Assembly: GCA_003117195.1 (NCBI GenBank)
Contig: BDSI01000142.1
Span: 124,001 to 188,000 of the forward strand
Direction of reading: 5' to 3'
Length of the DNA: 64,000 nt
Source: Eudorina sp. 2006-703-Eu-15
Taxonomy: Eukaryota > Chlorophyta > Chlorophyceae > Chlamydomonadales > Volvocaceae
Position 1 is the stretch's first letter; every line of letters begins with the position of its first letter. Below the pieces are notes generated by a model, which was given only the letters and a program-made list of their open reading frames with translations, had not been told where the DNA came from and made no database searches. Positions 1-12,740 of the stretch are shown one piece after another. The position numbers and the translations under genes are program-made.

Positions 1-3000
1 GGTGGCCACCAAGGACGCCGCCGACGCCGGCGGCAAGGCCGCCACGGCCGCTGACACGGACAGCGGGCGCTGGGAGGACTGCGGCAGCAGCACGCTGACG
101 CCGCCGTACAGCAGTACGAAGGCGTCGGAGAGTCCCGCCGTCACCGTCTCGGGGGGCAGGAGTACGGGTGCGATGATGATGAGCCCGGCGGCGGAGGCGA
201 TTCCGTCGTCGGCGTCGCTGCACAAGGCGCCGCCGGAGATCGGGCTGCTGCTGGAGGTTGTGCCGGAGACTCCAGGGGCGGACCCGCGGGACGCGCGGGA
301 TGCGCGGCGGGCAGCGGGCAGCGTGGTGCGGGTGGCGGACCCGGGACAGCAGGATGGGCTGTCTCCGGGGGAAGGTGGGTTAAATTGAAAAAACAAATAA
401 ACTCGTAGAACGAACCCGGGCACACCCAGCACAACTCAGTATACTTAGTGGTGGGGTACCTGCATAGCAATGGTAGTATAGAGACCGCGCGCGGGCGCGT
501 GGCGGCGCGGCCGCGCTGCCGCCGTGCAGCGGTGGGTGCATGCGGTTCATTCGCTGCATGTTTAGCCAGGTGCACAATGTGGGTGCGTGTGCGGAACTCG
601 GCCGCCAGCAGCTGTCGTTTTATAGTTGTTGTTTGCATCCCCTCGTCAGGCATGCATGGCCAGCAAGCAGTCACGAGTCAGTGGAACTACTGCGTGGTAG
701 CACTGAGCGATAAATCGGCGTGAAGCACGTGCCATGTATGTGCAGGTCCGAAAAAATAAATACGTAAACCCCGTTCGCTCGCCGGTACCTGCAAAGCATC
801 GGAATGGAGCCCTTGCAGGCAGCAGCGAGCATGACAGCCTCGCTTGCTAGCCGCCAGCGGCGAAAGAGGGTTTGCCAGCCCGAACTGGGAATCGAATTCA
901 TTCCAGAACGGGGACCCGATTCCACTCGCTCGCTCAAGAATCAACGAACCACCCTAGCTACCGGCGCAATCCAGCCACCCAGCCACCCGCCCAGCCAAAG
1001 GCCCGATCCGACTAATCCGCCCGCCTGCGTGTGTATGTGTCTGCCTGCCCGCCTGGCCGTCGCCGGCACCCTGCCTCAGGTCTGTGTATGGAGGTGGTAC
1101 CGCCTCCTCGGGGCCTTTCTGGGTCCCGAACGGAAGCTGCCGCAGCAGAAGGAGCAGGGTGGCAGAGACTGGAGACGCCCGTCCTGGGGGTCAACCTCAT
1201 TGTGGACTGGGACTCGTTCCTGGGGAAAGGTACGGATGGCGGGCGGATTAGTCGATGGCGGGCGCGCGGACACCGGCGGATTATTTGATGGCTGGATTAG
1301 CTGGATGGGGTGCGGACACAGGAGGATTAGTTAGATTAGTCGCGCGATGGCCGGCTGCCGGCACGCCATCCGTACGAATTGCACTAATTTCACGGATCGC
1401 TGCATGTATGCAAGCCTAGCTAGCTTACCAGCCACAGATCACCAAGCCCGATGTATCCTGAGCGTGTTTGAGCACGTTTCATCATATGTTTTGGTCCGCG
1501 TGCTTTCTCGTCAACCTAAATAATGCGTTGAGGCGCGCTGGAAAAGCTGGCGCACCAACTGAATAATCGTCTGTAATTTTGGAGGCCGTGTATACTCAGA
1601 GTCATGACTGTGTATCACACGGCCGTGTATGCAAGAATACCCGGATAGGCTATTATCCGAGGGTGTAGACACGGTCGAATATATCCGGTGCGTGTTGACA
1701 CTAGGATATATCCCATCGTGTCAACATGGCCTGGATATACACTACTGGCCGTGTTAACATGGCCTGGATATACACTGGCCGTGTTAACATGGCCTGGATA
1801 TACACTAGATGTGTTAACATGACCCGCCACCCGAAGCGAAGCCATCACAGGAAGCGCACAAGCAACGCAACTGAATGCAATAGCTCGCGATGCGCGGCAT
1901 ACTACACATCTAGGAGCCATGCACATAACGCGGATTCGTCCTTCCTGCTACCTCCAACTACCGCATGTCCGTCGTTCATGTCGCCACGTTAACAGCTGTC
2001 CATGCTACGGCGGACGGACGAAGCGAAATCGATTGTACCATTGCACCATGCATGCATCGTGGTTTGTGACCGCATTGTGTTTGTTTGTGCGGACACGCAG
2101 GCGCCGTGGGCGTCGTACGGCGGGGCGTTTTCCACAGCTCCAGGGGAATTCTGACAGTAGCCGTGAAGCTGCTGGACGGCGGGTTGCGGAGCATGGTGTC
2201 CGAGGAGGACGGGGACTGCGACGAGCAGCTGCAGCTGCTTGCGCAGGAGGTGCAGGTGGGTTGTCGGAGCGCGTAAACCCGCCGGGTTAGGTCCTCAGCG
2301 AGGCGGGGCGGCGGGCCCGGCACAGCATTTCGAGAAGCGCGCAATAATACTTTGGTCGAGCCGTGTTACAGAGCGCTGCGCTAGCTGCGTCTCAAAATAA
2401 ACGAAATTCGATTCTCGGCCCCACGTGCGTACACGGTCGATCGGCCATGGACGCGCTGGATAGATGGGATTGCTTAACTTCACCTGGCGATCTGCCTTTG
2501 CTTGCTTCCAGGCAGGACTCCGCGCAAAGTGTGATCGGCTGGCTTGTTTGCGTGGCAACGAACGTGCGTGAACAGCAGCCCACACGCACCTAACCCACCG
2601 ACTCCCCATCGATGCATTCCCCATGCGTACGTGCAGGTGCTGTCCCGCCTGCGCCACCCCAACATCGTGCGCTACTACGGGGCCTGCCTGCAGCCCCCCA
2701 GCCCCTTCATCGCCGAGGAGCTGATGACCACACCGCTGAGCACGATCATCCACGGTGGGTTTGTGTGAAAACACCGACCGCACCAAAAGCGTTGTGGTGG
2801 TGCAGTGGCCACTCATCCCCGGGTACAACTGCGGAAGTACGTACTGGTGGGGCGATAGATAGATAGATAGATAGATATGGATATGTGGCGACATACATAC
2901 GGGTACTTGCCGGCGGCCTCCGCCGCTTGTCGGTGTGCATTATTGTCTGACCGTTAACCGAGCGACGGCGCTGACGACGCCGGCAGCGTAGCATAGCTGG

Positions 3001-6000
3001 TTCTATCTACGTATTGCGTGCAACAATCCGTCGCCCTAGGTGCGTGGCTGGGTGCATGGCTGGCTGGCGCCATTATTTGAAGTGTGCCGTGGATCGATGC
3101 CGCCACGGGTAGGTCGCTCGTGCGTGCGTAGGTGGGCGGCCGGATGGACCAAATGGACGTACGCCGTATGTACGTGCTTGCAATAAACGCGATAGATGAG
3201 ACAGAGAAGCCAGAAACGTTACCTTTGTTAGCACGTTGATGAGGCACGCAGGCAGTTCAGCTTTCACGAGGGATGCGAAATGAACTCCGGTCAGCTGCTG
3301 TTTTCGGCTCGCCTTTTTACTGGCTGCTGACCGCTGCCGTCCGTTCCGCTGGCCCGGTCGGTACTGGCTGACCGTGCGATGACCGCTCCTTCCCTCCGTT
3401 CCCACCCACACGCACAGCTCGGGGCATAGATGGACTGCCGCTGCACCGCTACGGCCTGGTGGACGTGCTGCACATTGCACGGGACATCGCCGCGGGGCTG
3501 GCCTACCTGCACCCCACCGTCATGCACCGGGTAGGTACATACGTACGCGCGCACGCATGGTTGTGCTAGCTGCTGTGTATGTTGCTTGGGCGGCTGGAGT
3601 GTCAGCAGCTAGCATTGTTACGCTCGTTGATTTTATTTCCCCGCTGCGCAATCATATATAGTACCGGTTGCTGCAGCATGTATAAGTATCATCTGGAGGA
3701 CATCTGCAAGCTGGTCTTTTTATTTCTGATAAGGCATGATGCAACACGGCACCGATACGTACGCTCAGCATCGACACGCCTGCATGCGCCATTGTTCCAG
3801 ATATTTCAGAAGGCCGCCCGCCTTCCAGCGGTATTCGATCTTAAACAATGCTGCCTCCTGCACGCACCGATTCAATTCACAGGATTTAAAGCCGGGTAAT
3901 GTGCTTTTGGACTCATACGGTCGAGCGAAGATCTCGGATTTCGGCCTGGCACGGTAAGCGCGAATCGCTGTACGCTCCGCCCGCGCTGTATGTATGCGAA
4001 CTCAGATGACGAAGTAAGTACGTATCGACCCGGTTGATTGGCTTTGGGCGTGATTCGGGCCGCCAAGTAGTCTCAGGCTTGACCGGCAGATGCCCGCCGA
4101 TGGCTCCCGAGCGCTGCTGGGGAGGTCCGCTGCTGGTCGGGATTGAGAAAACATACGAACGAACGTTTGTCCATTTATGCGATGTGTTGGCGTGCGTTAA
4201 TTTACAGAAATGTCTGCACATCGTATGATCATTATTGCTTGCTTGCTTGTACGGTCGGTCAGACCTCCCGGTCGGTGCACGAACATACGATTCCCTCGAT
4301 CTGTCGTACTCTCAATCGTGCGTGACAGGTTCAAGATGAGCACGACGCTCTCCACGAAGAACCCCGAGGTCGGCACGCCTCAATGTAAGTAGGCACGGCT
4401 GGCTGTTGACAGCGCAAGTGCACGGTCATCATGTACATCATGATGGTGATCATCAGCCAACTGCTGCATATGCTATGCAAGGGGTGTAGGATGTCATTAG
4501 ACATGCATGTCTGTAATCTTTGTTCCCCTATATTGATGGTGCCGCGCCTGCTTGTATGTATGTTTAGTACAAAACATCGATTAGTACGTATTTATCACGG
4601 CGACAGACCGACGGCGGCGGTGCTTGCACGCACGCACCCTCTGTCCAAGGTGTGCCGCGCAAGTTGGCGTGCTAGCTAGTGCGGCCAATCAATAATGAGG
4701 AAGGATGCATGTCATGTTTGCCGCAGCAAGCAGTACGTAGCGACAAGGGGGTTACGTGCGCGCACCGCCCAAAACGGTACAAGTGCGTTTTTGCGTGTGC
4801 GAGTAGTGGCCCATCCATCGATGGAATGCGGACGCCCGTATTCAACGCCGTCGTCGCCGAATGCACGTCGTTTCAGTGGGCGGCATCGATCATCACTAGC
4901 GCATTGGCAGCAGCTGCATAGATAGCATGGATCACGCTTCACGCATCAATTCGTGAAGGAGCGAGCCTTCTAAGCCTTATATTACTTCTATCGATCGCTC
5001 GCCGGACTCCGTTCTGTTTCCGATAATCTGCTTCCGGGTATTATCTGCTATCTACAGATATGGCGCCTGAGCTATTCACACCCGAAAATCACAAGGTAGG
5101 TGCGTGTATGCACGCATGCATGTATGTATGGTTGCGCGCGCGCGAACTCAGAACCAGAAGTGTGCGGGTGATGAAATGTCCCTCCATTTTCTCCGACGGA
5201 CAAAACAACATAGGTAGGCGGTGCGTTGTTTGTTGCGGTTTGAGGGCGCCGATTGATGCGTGATACGTACGTACCGCCGATAGCGTGTGGCGCTAGTTGT
5301 ACGCACCGCAGTCAGTAATAAATGTAACACGGCGGTCGGTGTAGCCGTAAGGATGTAAGCCTAGGAATGGCGGTGCACAACAGCTCGAGTGGCCTTCGCA
5401 CCGCCCAGTGTTACAGTAACGCAAGCGCTGCATCCCGCTCCCTTTTGCCATGTGCGGTATACATATGCCGTTACAGGTTACACACCATGCGCATGTCAAC
5501 TACTTCTGACACATTGTATGAAGCTGTTTGCACGGCATGTCATGTACGCCATGCACAAGACGCGACGTGGTTGCGGACCGGCTAGTTGAATTAGTTGAAT
5601 GACGTTCGTATCTTAGCACGTGCCCATCCATGGCCTTCGTTTCATTCGTTGTCTACGTCTCCGCCCGCGGCGGAATGGCTTATTACATGCTGACCCTCTT
5701 ACTTTGTGTGTATCAGACCCCTTGAGCCACGAAAGATTACCCTTCTTGTGTGCGCGCGCGCGTATGTTTATGCGTGCGTGTGTATGTGTGTCGCCGGCGG
5801 CGGCGCAGATAACGGACCGAGCCGACGTGTACAGCCTGGGCATGATCATGTACGAGCTCGTCACGCGGAAGCGGCCCTGGGAGGGCACCGTCAGTGCGGT
5901 CATCGGATTCTTGGTGCGTATCCGTTGGTTGGTTGATTAGTTGATTAATTGGGTACATAATTAGTTAACTGCATCCACTTTACGTATGTACCTTGTCGTA

Positions 6001-6780
6001 CGGTAATTCACGTAATACCGCCGTACCAGCGCTCGCCAACGAACGAACGCAGGCGAGAGCTAGCCCGATAATAATAAACCGTGGCTTCGTTGCTTTTACG
6101 GATCGATAAATTTGCCGGGAAATAAAACCAACGGCCAGAGCGCAGCATCGAAGGGAAACACAACCATCCAGAATTCCCCTCGCCTCGCCAACTGACGCGT
6201 GCAGGTTGCGATCAACGGTGAACGGCCGGCGTTCCCGCCACACTCAGCAGATAACCCCCTCTGCACCCCGGCGATGCGGGCGCTCGTGGAGCGATGCTGG
6301 GCGGCTAAACCGTCGGAGCGGCCCCCCAGCGCGGACATCGTGAAGCGGCTGACGCTGATGATCAAGCAGCTGGAGGCGGGGAGCGCTACGGCAGCGACGC
6401 CGCCCAGCGAGCAGCAGCAGGCGCTTGGCAGCGGCGGCGGCACGCCGGCTACGCCACCCAACGAGCAGCAGATGCTTGGGAGCGGCGGAACGCCACCCAG
6501 CGAGCAGCAGGCGCTTAGTAGCGGCGGCGGCGGAGGGCGCGGCAGCAACGGGACGGCGGCCGGCAGTCGCGAGCTCGTAAACGCGGGCCACGGCTTGGAT
6601 GACGGCGGGGCCGGCAGCGGAGGTGGCATCGGGGGCGACGTCCAGGGCGTCATCAGTGTCGGGGGGGCCGAAACGAACCGGCGGGAGAGCGGAAGTGGAC
6701 CTCCGGAGGCGCTTGCGTTGCCGACGGACGCCGCCGCCACCGACCCTCAGGGCACTGTGGTCGCTTCGCCGGAAGCATGA
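1..6780 (+). CDS. Gene A: lectin receptor-like kinase paralog, 5' part missing (juxtamembrane, kinase, tail)
   Basis: Coding exons: <2-374, 1080-1229, 2101-2255, 2637-2754, 3418-3530, 3883-3953, 4329-4384, 5058-5095, 5809-5913, 6205-6780. All introns are GT-AG and the frame is kept throughout. The first exon is a low-complexity Ala/Ser/Pro/Asp-rich segment equivalent to the cytoplasmic juxtamembrane region of genes B and C, so the ectodomain lies left of the window. The kinase has every hallmark: G-loop GKGGAVGVV split by an intron, VAVKLLD lysine, QEVQ helix-C Glu, HRDLKPGN catalytic loop, DFGLAR, YMAPELF, DRADVYSLG and the final Arg in PSERPPS. The fold is TKL-like Ser/Thr (or dual-specificity) and is predicted active. 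The tail after about 6370 is Gly/Gln-rich with repeats of PPSEQQ. Unlike B and C, helix C is split from the HPNIV strand by an intron at 2256-2636. The stop is TGA at 6778. Exon structure is my reconstruction. Confidence 0.88.
1718..1822. repeat. About 30-bp tandem repeat in gene A intron
   Basis: Four units beginning GTGTTAACATGGCC (the first GTGTCAACATGGCC) start near 1718, 1751, 1781 and 1811, so spacing is 33, 30 and 30 bp. It lies in the intron between the exons ending at 1229 and starting at 2101. The open frames across it are repeat artefacts. Confidence 0.75.
2320..2372 (+). repeat. Short dispersed repeat, copy 1 (CTCGAGAAGC family)
   Basis: This matches 9719-9812, 53838-53929 and, reversed, 57416-57487. 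The shared core is GCACAGCATTTCGAGAAGC followed by CCGTGTTACA. Here it is partial, interrupted by a short insertion, and lies in a gene A intron. Confidence 0.6.
6370..6777 (+). other. Gene A low-complexity C-terminal tail
   Basis: After the last kinase helix the gene A product runs on for about 135 residues of Gly, Ser, Gln, Ala and Thr. The motif TPPSEQQ(Q)AL/ML-GSGG is repeated three times at about 6400-6520. Genes B and C end within about 20 residues of the same helix, so the tail is specific to A. It could be a disordered docking or phospho-acceptor tail, but nothing in the sequence shows a function. Confidence 0.7.
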
Positions 6781-9718
6781 GAAGCACCTGCCGCTGCCGG
6801 TGGATGGTGAAGAAGGTATAAATAATAATTGGGACAACCGCGTCGACGTGGATGGCCGTGCGTTGCGCGAGGGCTGCCGTGCATCGACGAAAGCCGCGGT
6901 GGTAGCGGTGGCGATCAAGAAGCGGTACGGCAGCAGGGGCTGCTCGGCGCAACGCGATCCGGCGGCGGCCTGCCAGCATCAGCGACCCGTGCAGGCGGCG
7001 TTAGCATCCCAGCAGACGACGGCGGCGGCCGCTCACCTTCGACATGACTCTGGGCACTACTGCGGCGGCGGTAGCTGGCTGGGGATTTTACATTTGGGAG
7101 GTCATTGCGTGAGTTGCTTGATTTCTGCGTTTGGTACCTCCGACCGGCGGATCTTTATCTTTATTTGCCGTTCTTCACGCGTTGCTTCACGTGTTCTGCG
7201 TCGGTGCCGTCCACCGTGCGTGTCGCATTATTGATCCATTCCCAAGTACGCAGGCTGCGGTATGCATGGGGATCGCCGCCCTTGGTACGATGCGTTCGTG
7301 GGCACCTGCGCGTGTGTTTATTATTCATCATGCCGCGTGTTATTACCCGCCTACTATACGTACCCCGCCCTTACTTGATGCATGCATGGAAGCGCATCAA
7401 CAAACCACACCGCAGACATCGCATCTATCGCGTCGATCACGTCACGCACGCTTGTCCTACCACAGGTCGGTAGAGTTGGGATTGCTCCCGCCATTATCTT
7501 TGTTGCTGAACGAAGCCGCCGCTCGCTTCAATGTGGCTGCAAGCGAGCGAGCACGATTGTGAAGGATGAAAGGATGAAAGGCAGGGGCCCAACGCACACA
7601 CGAGCGAACACTTGCTGGTCGTTTCTTTCTGAATTGCTTTGAGTAGCAAGCTTCGAGCGAGCTGGCGAGCTTCGAGCGACGGAGGGAGTTCGTTCCATCC
7701 GTGGGGTCGATCGACGGATGGATGGGGTGCACACGAGAGCCCTCCCTCCGTGGCTGAGGAGTGCGTGACTGTTTTGTTTCGTGGTAAACGTGCGTCCTCT
7801 CATCGCCTACGATCGATGCCTGCTGCGCGTGTGAGCGAGGTTCATGTATGCGTGCGTGGACGGAGGAGGTCGATGATGCAGGGTAGGTATATATGTACGT
7901 ACGTACGTATGTGTGTGTGGATGTACGTATGAGTGAATGGATCGAACTAATCTAACAGACAAGCAACTAATAACGAACTTGCACTCGACGCGGTCAGCAG
8001 CAGACGGGCGTTTATTTGGAGGGTTTTGGTTTTGGTGTCACGAGAGGTATAGAGCGCTTCATCATCGCTGCGTGCCGCGTGTGTGTGTGCGTGTATGTGC
8101 GCCGCACCGCGGCCCCCACACGCAGTACGTAGTTGCTTCAAACCCTAACCGTTAGTTAGAACGACCGACGTACCACGCTCGTGTCGCAGGCACGCAGCAC
8201 GCAGCAGGCAGATTTCGTTAGTTCCGTCTTCGGTTATACACCACGGTGCGGACAAGCGAGACGCAGTGTTTCCATGTACGTGTGCCGGTAGATCGATACA
8301 TGCACGCACGAGGGGCTAGCTAGCGTTCCGCCTTCCTTGATCGCGACCAATACGTACTGAGCGCCGCCTTTACAGTGTACGTACCTGCGTGTGTGGATCT
8401 GTATGTATGTGTATGTGTGTGGTGCGTGTGCAGTCGTAGTGCGTGCGTGTGTAACTATGCACACACATACACGGACCGAGAGTTCGTTCGTTCATTCCTC
8501 TCTACGATACGCACGGCGGGCCGCCGCCGCGAGCGACGTGCGTAGCCTGCACGCAAGCTTGCAGTCAGGAGGGCTAGCAAGGTATATAGATCATGGACAC
8601 GCGCACAGGCATGTGTACGGCATGTGTACGGCATGTGTACGGCATATGTACCCCCTCGCTCGTTCGTCCAGGTGAGGTTGTCGACATAAGCAAGGCAGTC
8701 GGTCTCGTCGTCTCTATCTTTGCTCTACGTATCGCATGACAGTGGCCGCCTCGCCGTGTTTATTTATTCGAGGTCAGTCCGCTGTGAACCCTGCGGGACG
8801 GCGCTTCGTTGGTTCCTTCCGCCGTCCACTTTTGTCTGTGAAGATATCTTAGACATCTATGTGGCTGCATGGATCGGTGCGGCGGGCGTTCGGTTGTCGG
8901 TATGTTGTCGGCCGGCGGGACACGCAGTAGTCAAATAATAAGACCGACGGTCTCGTCAGTCTCTCTCGCTCGACGTTTGCTTACTTTTTCGATTATTCAT
9001 GGCGCACGCGCACATACATGTTCCTTCGGAATGCGGGTACTTACGCCCCCTCGTGATGCGCTTGCCTTGATGGCTTGCTTGCTTGCTTGCTTTGCTTGAT
9101 GTCCAATCGGTCTGCCGGACTGTAAGGCGCATGTAGCAAGACCTTGTTTTCAGCAGTGGATGTATGTGCGTACGTGTAAGCATACATGCTCAGTACGTAT
9201 GTAGTGGCTGGCTTGCACATGCAGACGCACGCGCGTACCACGTTTACCATGCATGCGTGCATTTGCGTGATTGACCCGATCGAGACTACGTACTGCGTGT
9301 GTGGCCAGCCAAACAACCCGCGTGTGTTGTACGTACGTGACACGAGTGTCTTCCCGCGCGCGGCTAGCTTTCGTTCACCCACGCACATCGCACATACATT
9401 TGAATGCATGGATGACATCGGATTTTCACTTTTGGTTCGCCGTCCGCCTGGTTCGGGCCCGCGCGGTGCGGTCAGTGCTGCACGTTTGCACGTGCGTGGG
9501 TGCGATATACGGTTGAGTGAGTTGAACGCACGGTTGGGTGCGTTGTATGTACGGCTGATGAGTGACGGAGTGGACGCTGAATGCCTGGTACGTACGGCTG
9601 ACGATGAGTGAGTTGTACGCACAGCTGAGTAGTGCATTGGTGAATGGCGGCGGACTCCCGCCGGTAAAGTTAGATATATCAGCAATCACCTGCGTTGGGT
9701 CGTACGTCCATCCGTGGT

Positions 9719-9812
9719 AATTGTAACATCGGGTTACAGTAGTATAAGTCTCTACAACTGACTCTGCCTGCACAGCATTTCGAGAAGCCTTTGGCCGCGC
9801 CGTGTTACAATT
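9719..9812 (+). mobile_element. 94-bp terminal-inverted-repeat element, best copy of the CTCGAGAAGC family
   Basis: The ends are perfect 10-bp inverted repeats, AATTGTAACA and TGTTACAATT. The interior holds CAGCATTTCGAGAAGCC. Three relatives occur in gene A and gene C introns. The size, inverted ends and repeat number suggest a tiny non-autonomous DNA element (MITE). No target duplication was identified with certainty. Confidence 0.55.
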
Positions 9813-10086
9813 GGTATCGAGTATCACAACTCTTTCCGTACGACTCCTACCTCGCGGTAGGGGAGCACGAGGCAATGCGGAGTGGACTGTGCACTACTGT
9901 GAGGACGCAGCAGTGCGGAACGAGGACGTTCGTTCCCTTCGGGAGGCGGAGCATGTCAAGCTGTCACAGTGCGTGTGAGTCCCTACAATTGCGTGCGCGA
10001 GCAAATGCGTGCCTCGAAGCTGCTGCTCAGCAGAGGCAGAAAAGCAATGAGGACGAAAAGACGGAGAGACGCCGCCGTGTTTAAAG

Positions 10087-10335
10087 CAACGAAGAGGGTC
10101 ACGAGGTGTTGCTCAGCACGAAGAATGTGACGTTCAAAACCCCTGCGTGGTGCGCGCAAGTTGATGCACGTTGGATCGGGCCCTGCCGCATTGAGAAAAC
10201 GGTGGGACCTGCGGCTGCTAAGCTGGCCTTGCCTAGCTGGCGAAATGCGCATTCATCCAGTGTAACATGTGTCGCTCTTGTGGCAATAATACCAGAGCGG
10301 TGGGCGGACTCCGTCGGGCCCTGCCTTCACAGTTA
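10087..10335 (+). pseudogene. Ty3/Gypsy integrase C-terminal (GPY/F-like) remnant
   Basis: Translation from about 10087 gives EGHEVLLSTKNVTFK and then VDARWIGPCRIEKTVG and KLALPSWR. This matches the well-known end of Gypsy pol, with a VLLSTKN strand, the (K/R)WxGPFxI core and a KLxLP strand. The reading frame drifts after the last block and stops at 10334. No reverse transcriptase, RNase H or LTR is visible nearby, so this is a short scar of an old insertion. Confidence 0.6.
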
Positions 10336-12628
10336 GTGAGAATGAGTACTGGACGGATGCGTGGTTCAGGATATTTGTAGCTGACCACTGAGACGTCAGT
10401 GCAGAAGGGCGCGGTCGGTGCGTACAGATCATTACAGACAAGAATACTTACTTCGTCAGGTGGCAGGAAGGGCTTCCCTCCCTTTGAAAGCAGTTCGGAG
10501 CCGGATGCTACATAACCTGCGAGAGTCTGCACCTGTGGAACAATCAACTCATTGAGGCATACGTCCAGGCTGGCCAATAAATGGAGCCGCCGCCCTGACA
10601 AGCAATCAAGCGGGGCTGGCCAATGGGGCCACACCACTGACATGCCATACAGCCGGACGAAGCGCGCGCGCCTACCCGAGCGAGGCTAGCGAGGCGAGCC
10701 GAAAGGAGCACGGTCACGCTGCGTTACTGAATATCTATTGAGTTCTCTTGTTATGAATGCTGATTCGTTAATCACGTCCCTGGGGTGTCACACGGGAAGG
10801 TTGTGCATCTGAGGATGCACAAGATGCCGATCCGCGTACGTAGTGTACGGCACTACTGGGTGATGCGACGCCCCAGGTGCATCAGGGCTCGCATGGGTAG
10901 AGCATGAGCCATCACTAGACTCCTAGTGGTTGTGGATCACTACCACACTACTACGCCAAATACATCCGTGTTGACTTGCAGTAGGTCGCCCTATACGCTT
11001 CCGCAATCACCAACTTAGGTGTTACAGTGATAATAATGCATTGTTAGGCTAGCTAGGTAGCCGTATGTACATGCGTTCGTTCCACCAAGCAGCAAGTATG
11101 TATCCATTCACGCGGTTCGTTCATTAGAATTTTGAAATTTGTTCGTACATACAGCAGTAGTTGTGCGCGTGCCTGTATGGGAGTGTGTGGGGGGGGAGGG
11201 GGGAAGGGTGTCGATCTTAGCCCTAAACCCACTGCTGGGATAGGTGGCAGCCCTGACGCAAAAACGCCGAACGAAGCACTCAACCTCCGCAAGTCCTTGC
11301 AGCACCCACACAGGGCGCGTTTATGCTCGAGGCAGGGGAAAATGATTAAACTAGTTCAACCATTCTGAGCTCAGTATAATTGTGGATAAATGTACATATG
11401 TTGTGGATACATAGCTGTATAATGCTAGGTATACGCAGAGTACTTGTGGAACTATATATCTGTCATGCGATCACTGCCGTTGCAAATAAAAGCAATAAGA
11501 AGCAAATAAAGCTCATCGTGGATTATGGATACGGTTGATCCATGGTAATCTGTTAATGCTTTTATTGCTTGACAGCAAGCGTCACGAATAATAAAGTGAA
11601 ACTAGTGTAACCTCCCACGAGCAAACGGGACACTTGCTGCTGCGCGCACTGCTGCTAGCTCGTAGCGCGCGAGCCCTGAATACTGCACGCAGCTGCCCCG
11701 CCTTCTTGTTATAGCGATCAGCATGGCTAAGCACAACGATGCTCGTTTTTCTTGAAAGGTGTCACGGGTAGGTGTATGTCCGTAATTAATTGCGGCGGAT
11801 TTCCGATGAGGCACGCACGTAGATTGCTTATTACCTACCGCGCGCCGTCATAAATACATGCCCGGCATTGCCTGCAATCTTCTGAATCAGGTAAAGCAAG
11901 TTCGAGATGTGGACGGTGATTTGTTCGATTGATCATGAGACGCTGTATCCATTACATTTTGCCCGTTCCGGGTCGAGGGCTCAGGAGGGCTCAACAGTGA
12001 GGCTCACTGGCCGCGTCTGTTAACGATCAATGATCACATAAGCTTCCTTGTAAGATGCCCCATTTCGAACGCTTCTTGCGGAAACGTTTTTTCGCCGACT
12101 TGCTTTCTTTGGCCACTATGGGGCCGTACAATCTCGCTGTACGCATCCCGGACTGATCCCGTACCTGTCCTAGCCTGACCCGGAATGACTGAACCGTAAC
12201 AAGTACATGGTAAGTTTGTGCGTTTCCAGCTTGTTTTAATCTCAGTTAGATTTACATGATTTACGATCATATTGCTGCAGATTGTGTAAGTGATATGGAG
12301 CAGCGCTGACGCATGAACGCCTACGGTACGGGCAAAAAGGGTCGATACTTATCCCACCGTTGCTTCTGAAGAAACTACTTACAAGAGATTCACCCGAAAA
12401 AAAGCAAATGAAACATGGCAAATGTCCGTAGTGTGCCTCATTATGCGTGTACGATGTTCTGATCGTCAGGATCGGAAGCGGCAAAGTTTCGTATTTATAG
12501 CCTGACGACGTCAGAGGATCACGCTCGCTATACATCAAGCGGATACGTTGCAACGTGGCTCGCTCGCCAATACCAGTACTACTTCGGACCTCTCATGTTT
12601 CCATAGCGGAAGTTGTTATCCTGCTGCC

Positions 12629-12740
12629 ATGTCAGACCGAGCGAAGCCATGGCAGTTGTACTTCACAGCATACGCACTCGTCGCAATATTATTGTTAATA
12701 GCGCGGATCAGCAGCTGTCGGGCACAGCAGACCGGGCAAG
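12629..12740 (+). other. Gene B signal peptide exon
   Basis: Residues 1-37 read MSDRAKPW, then a hydrophobic core with [10 protein letters not shown] and a polar SSCRAQQ end, a normal secretory signal with cleavage likely near the Ala-Gln. An upstream in-frame ATG at 12548 would put 27 polar residues before this core, so 12629 is preferred. The exon ends in phase 1, as does the signal exon of gene C. Confidence 0.75.

Larger units (their letters stand above)
6781..12628. other. Spacer between genes A and B
   Basis: No convincing gene. The stretch is rich in GTACGTAC, TGCATG and GCTTGCTTGC strings typical of introns and spacers here. It must hold the 3' UTR of A and the promoter of B. The TGTAA string used as poly(A) signal in Chlamydomonas relatives is first seen near 8448, far from the stop of A, so no end was assigned. 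Recognisable pieces are the inverted-repeat element at 9719-9812 and the Gypsy remnant at 10087-10335. From 10340 to 12540 I see nothing further that is clear. Confidence 0.6.

Noticed and set aside
10233..10643. 136-aa minus-strand frame with a possible splice pair around 10457-10530
   Set aside because: No recognisable motif and no match to the kinase exons; it overlaps the Gypsy remnant.
12548..12628. Upstream in-frame ATG for gene B
   Set aside because: It would place 27 polar residues before the signal peptide core; gene C has no such extension.
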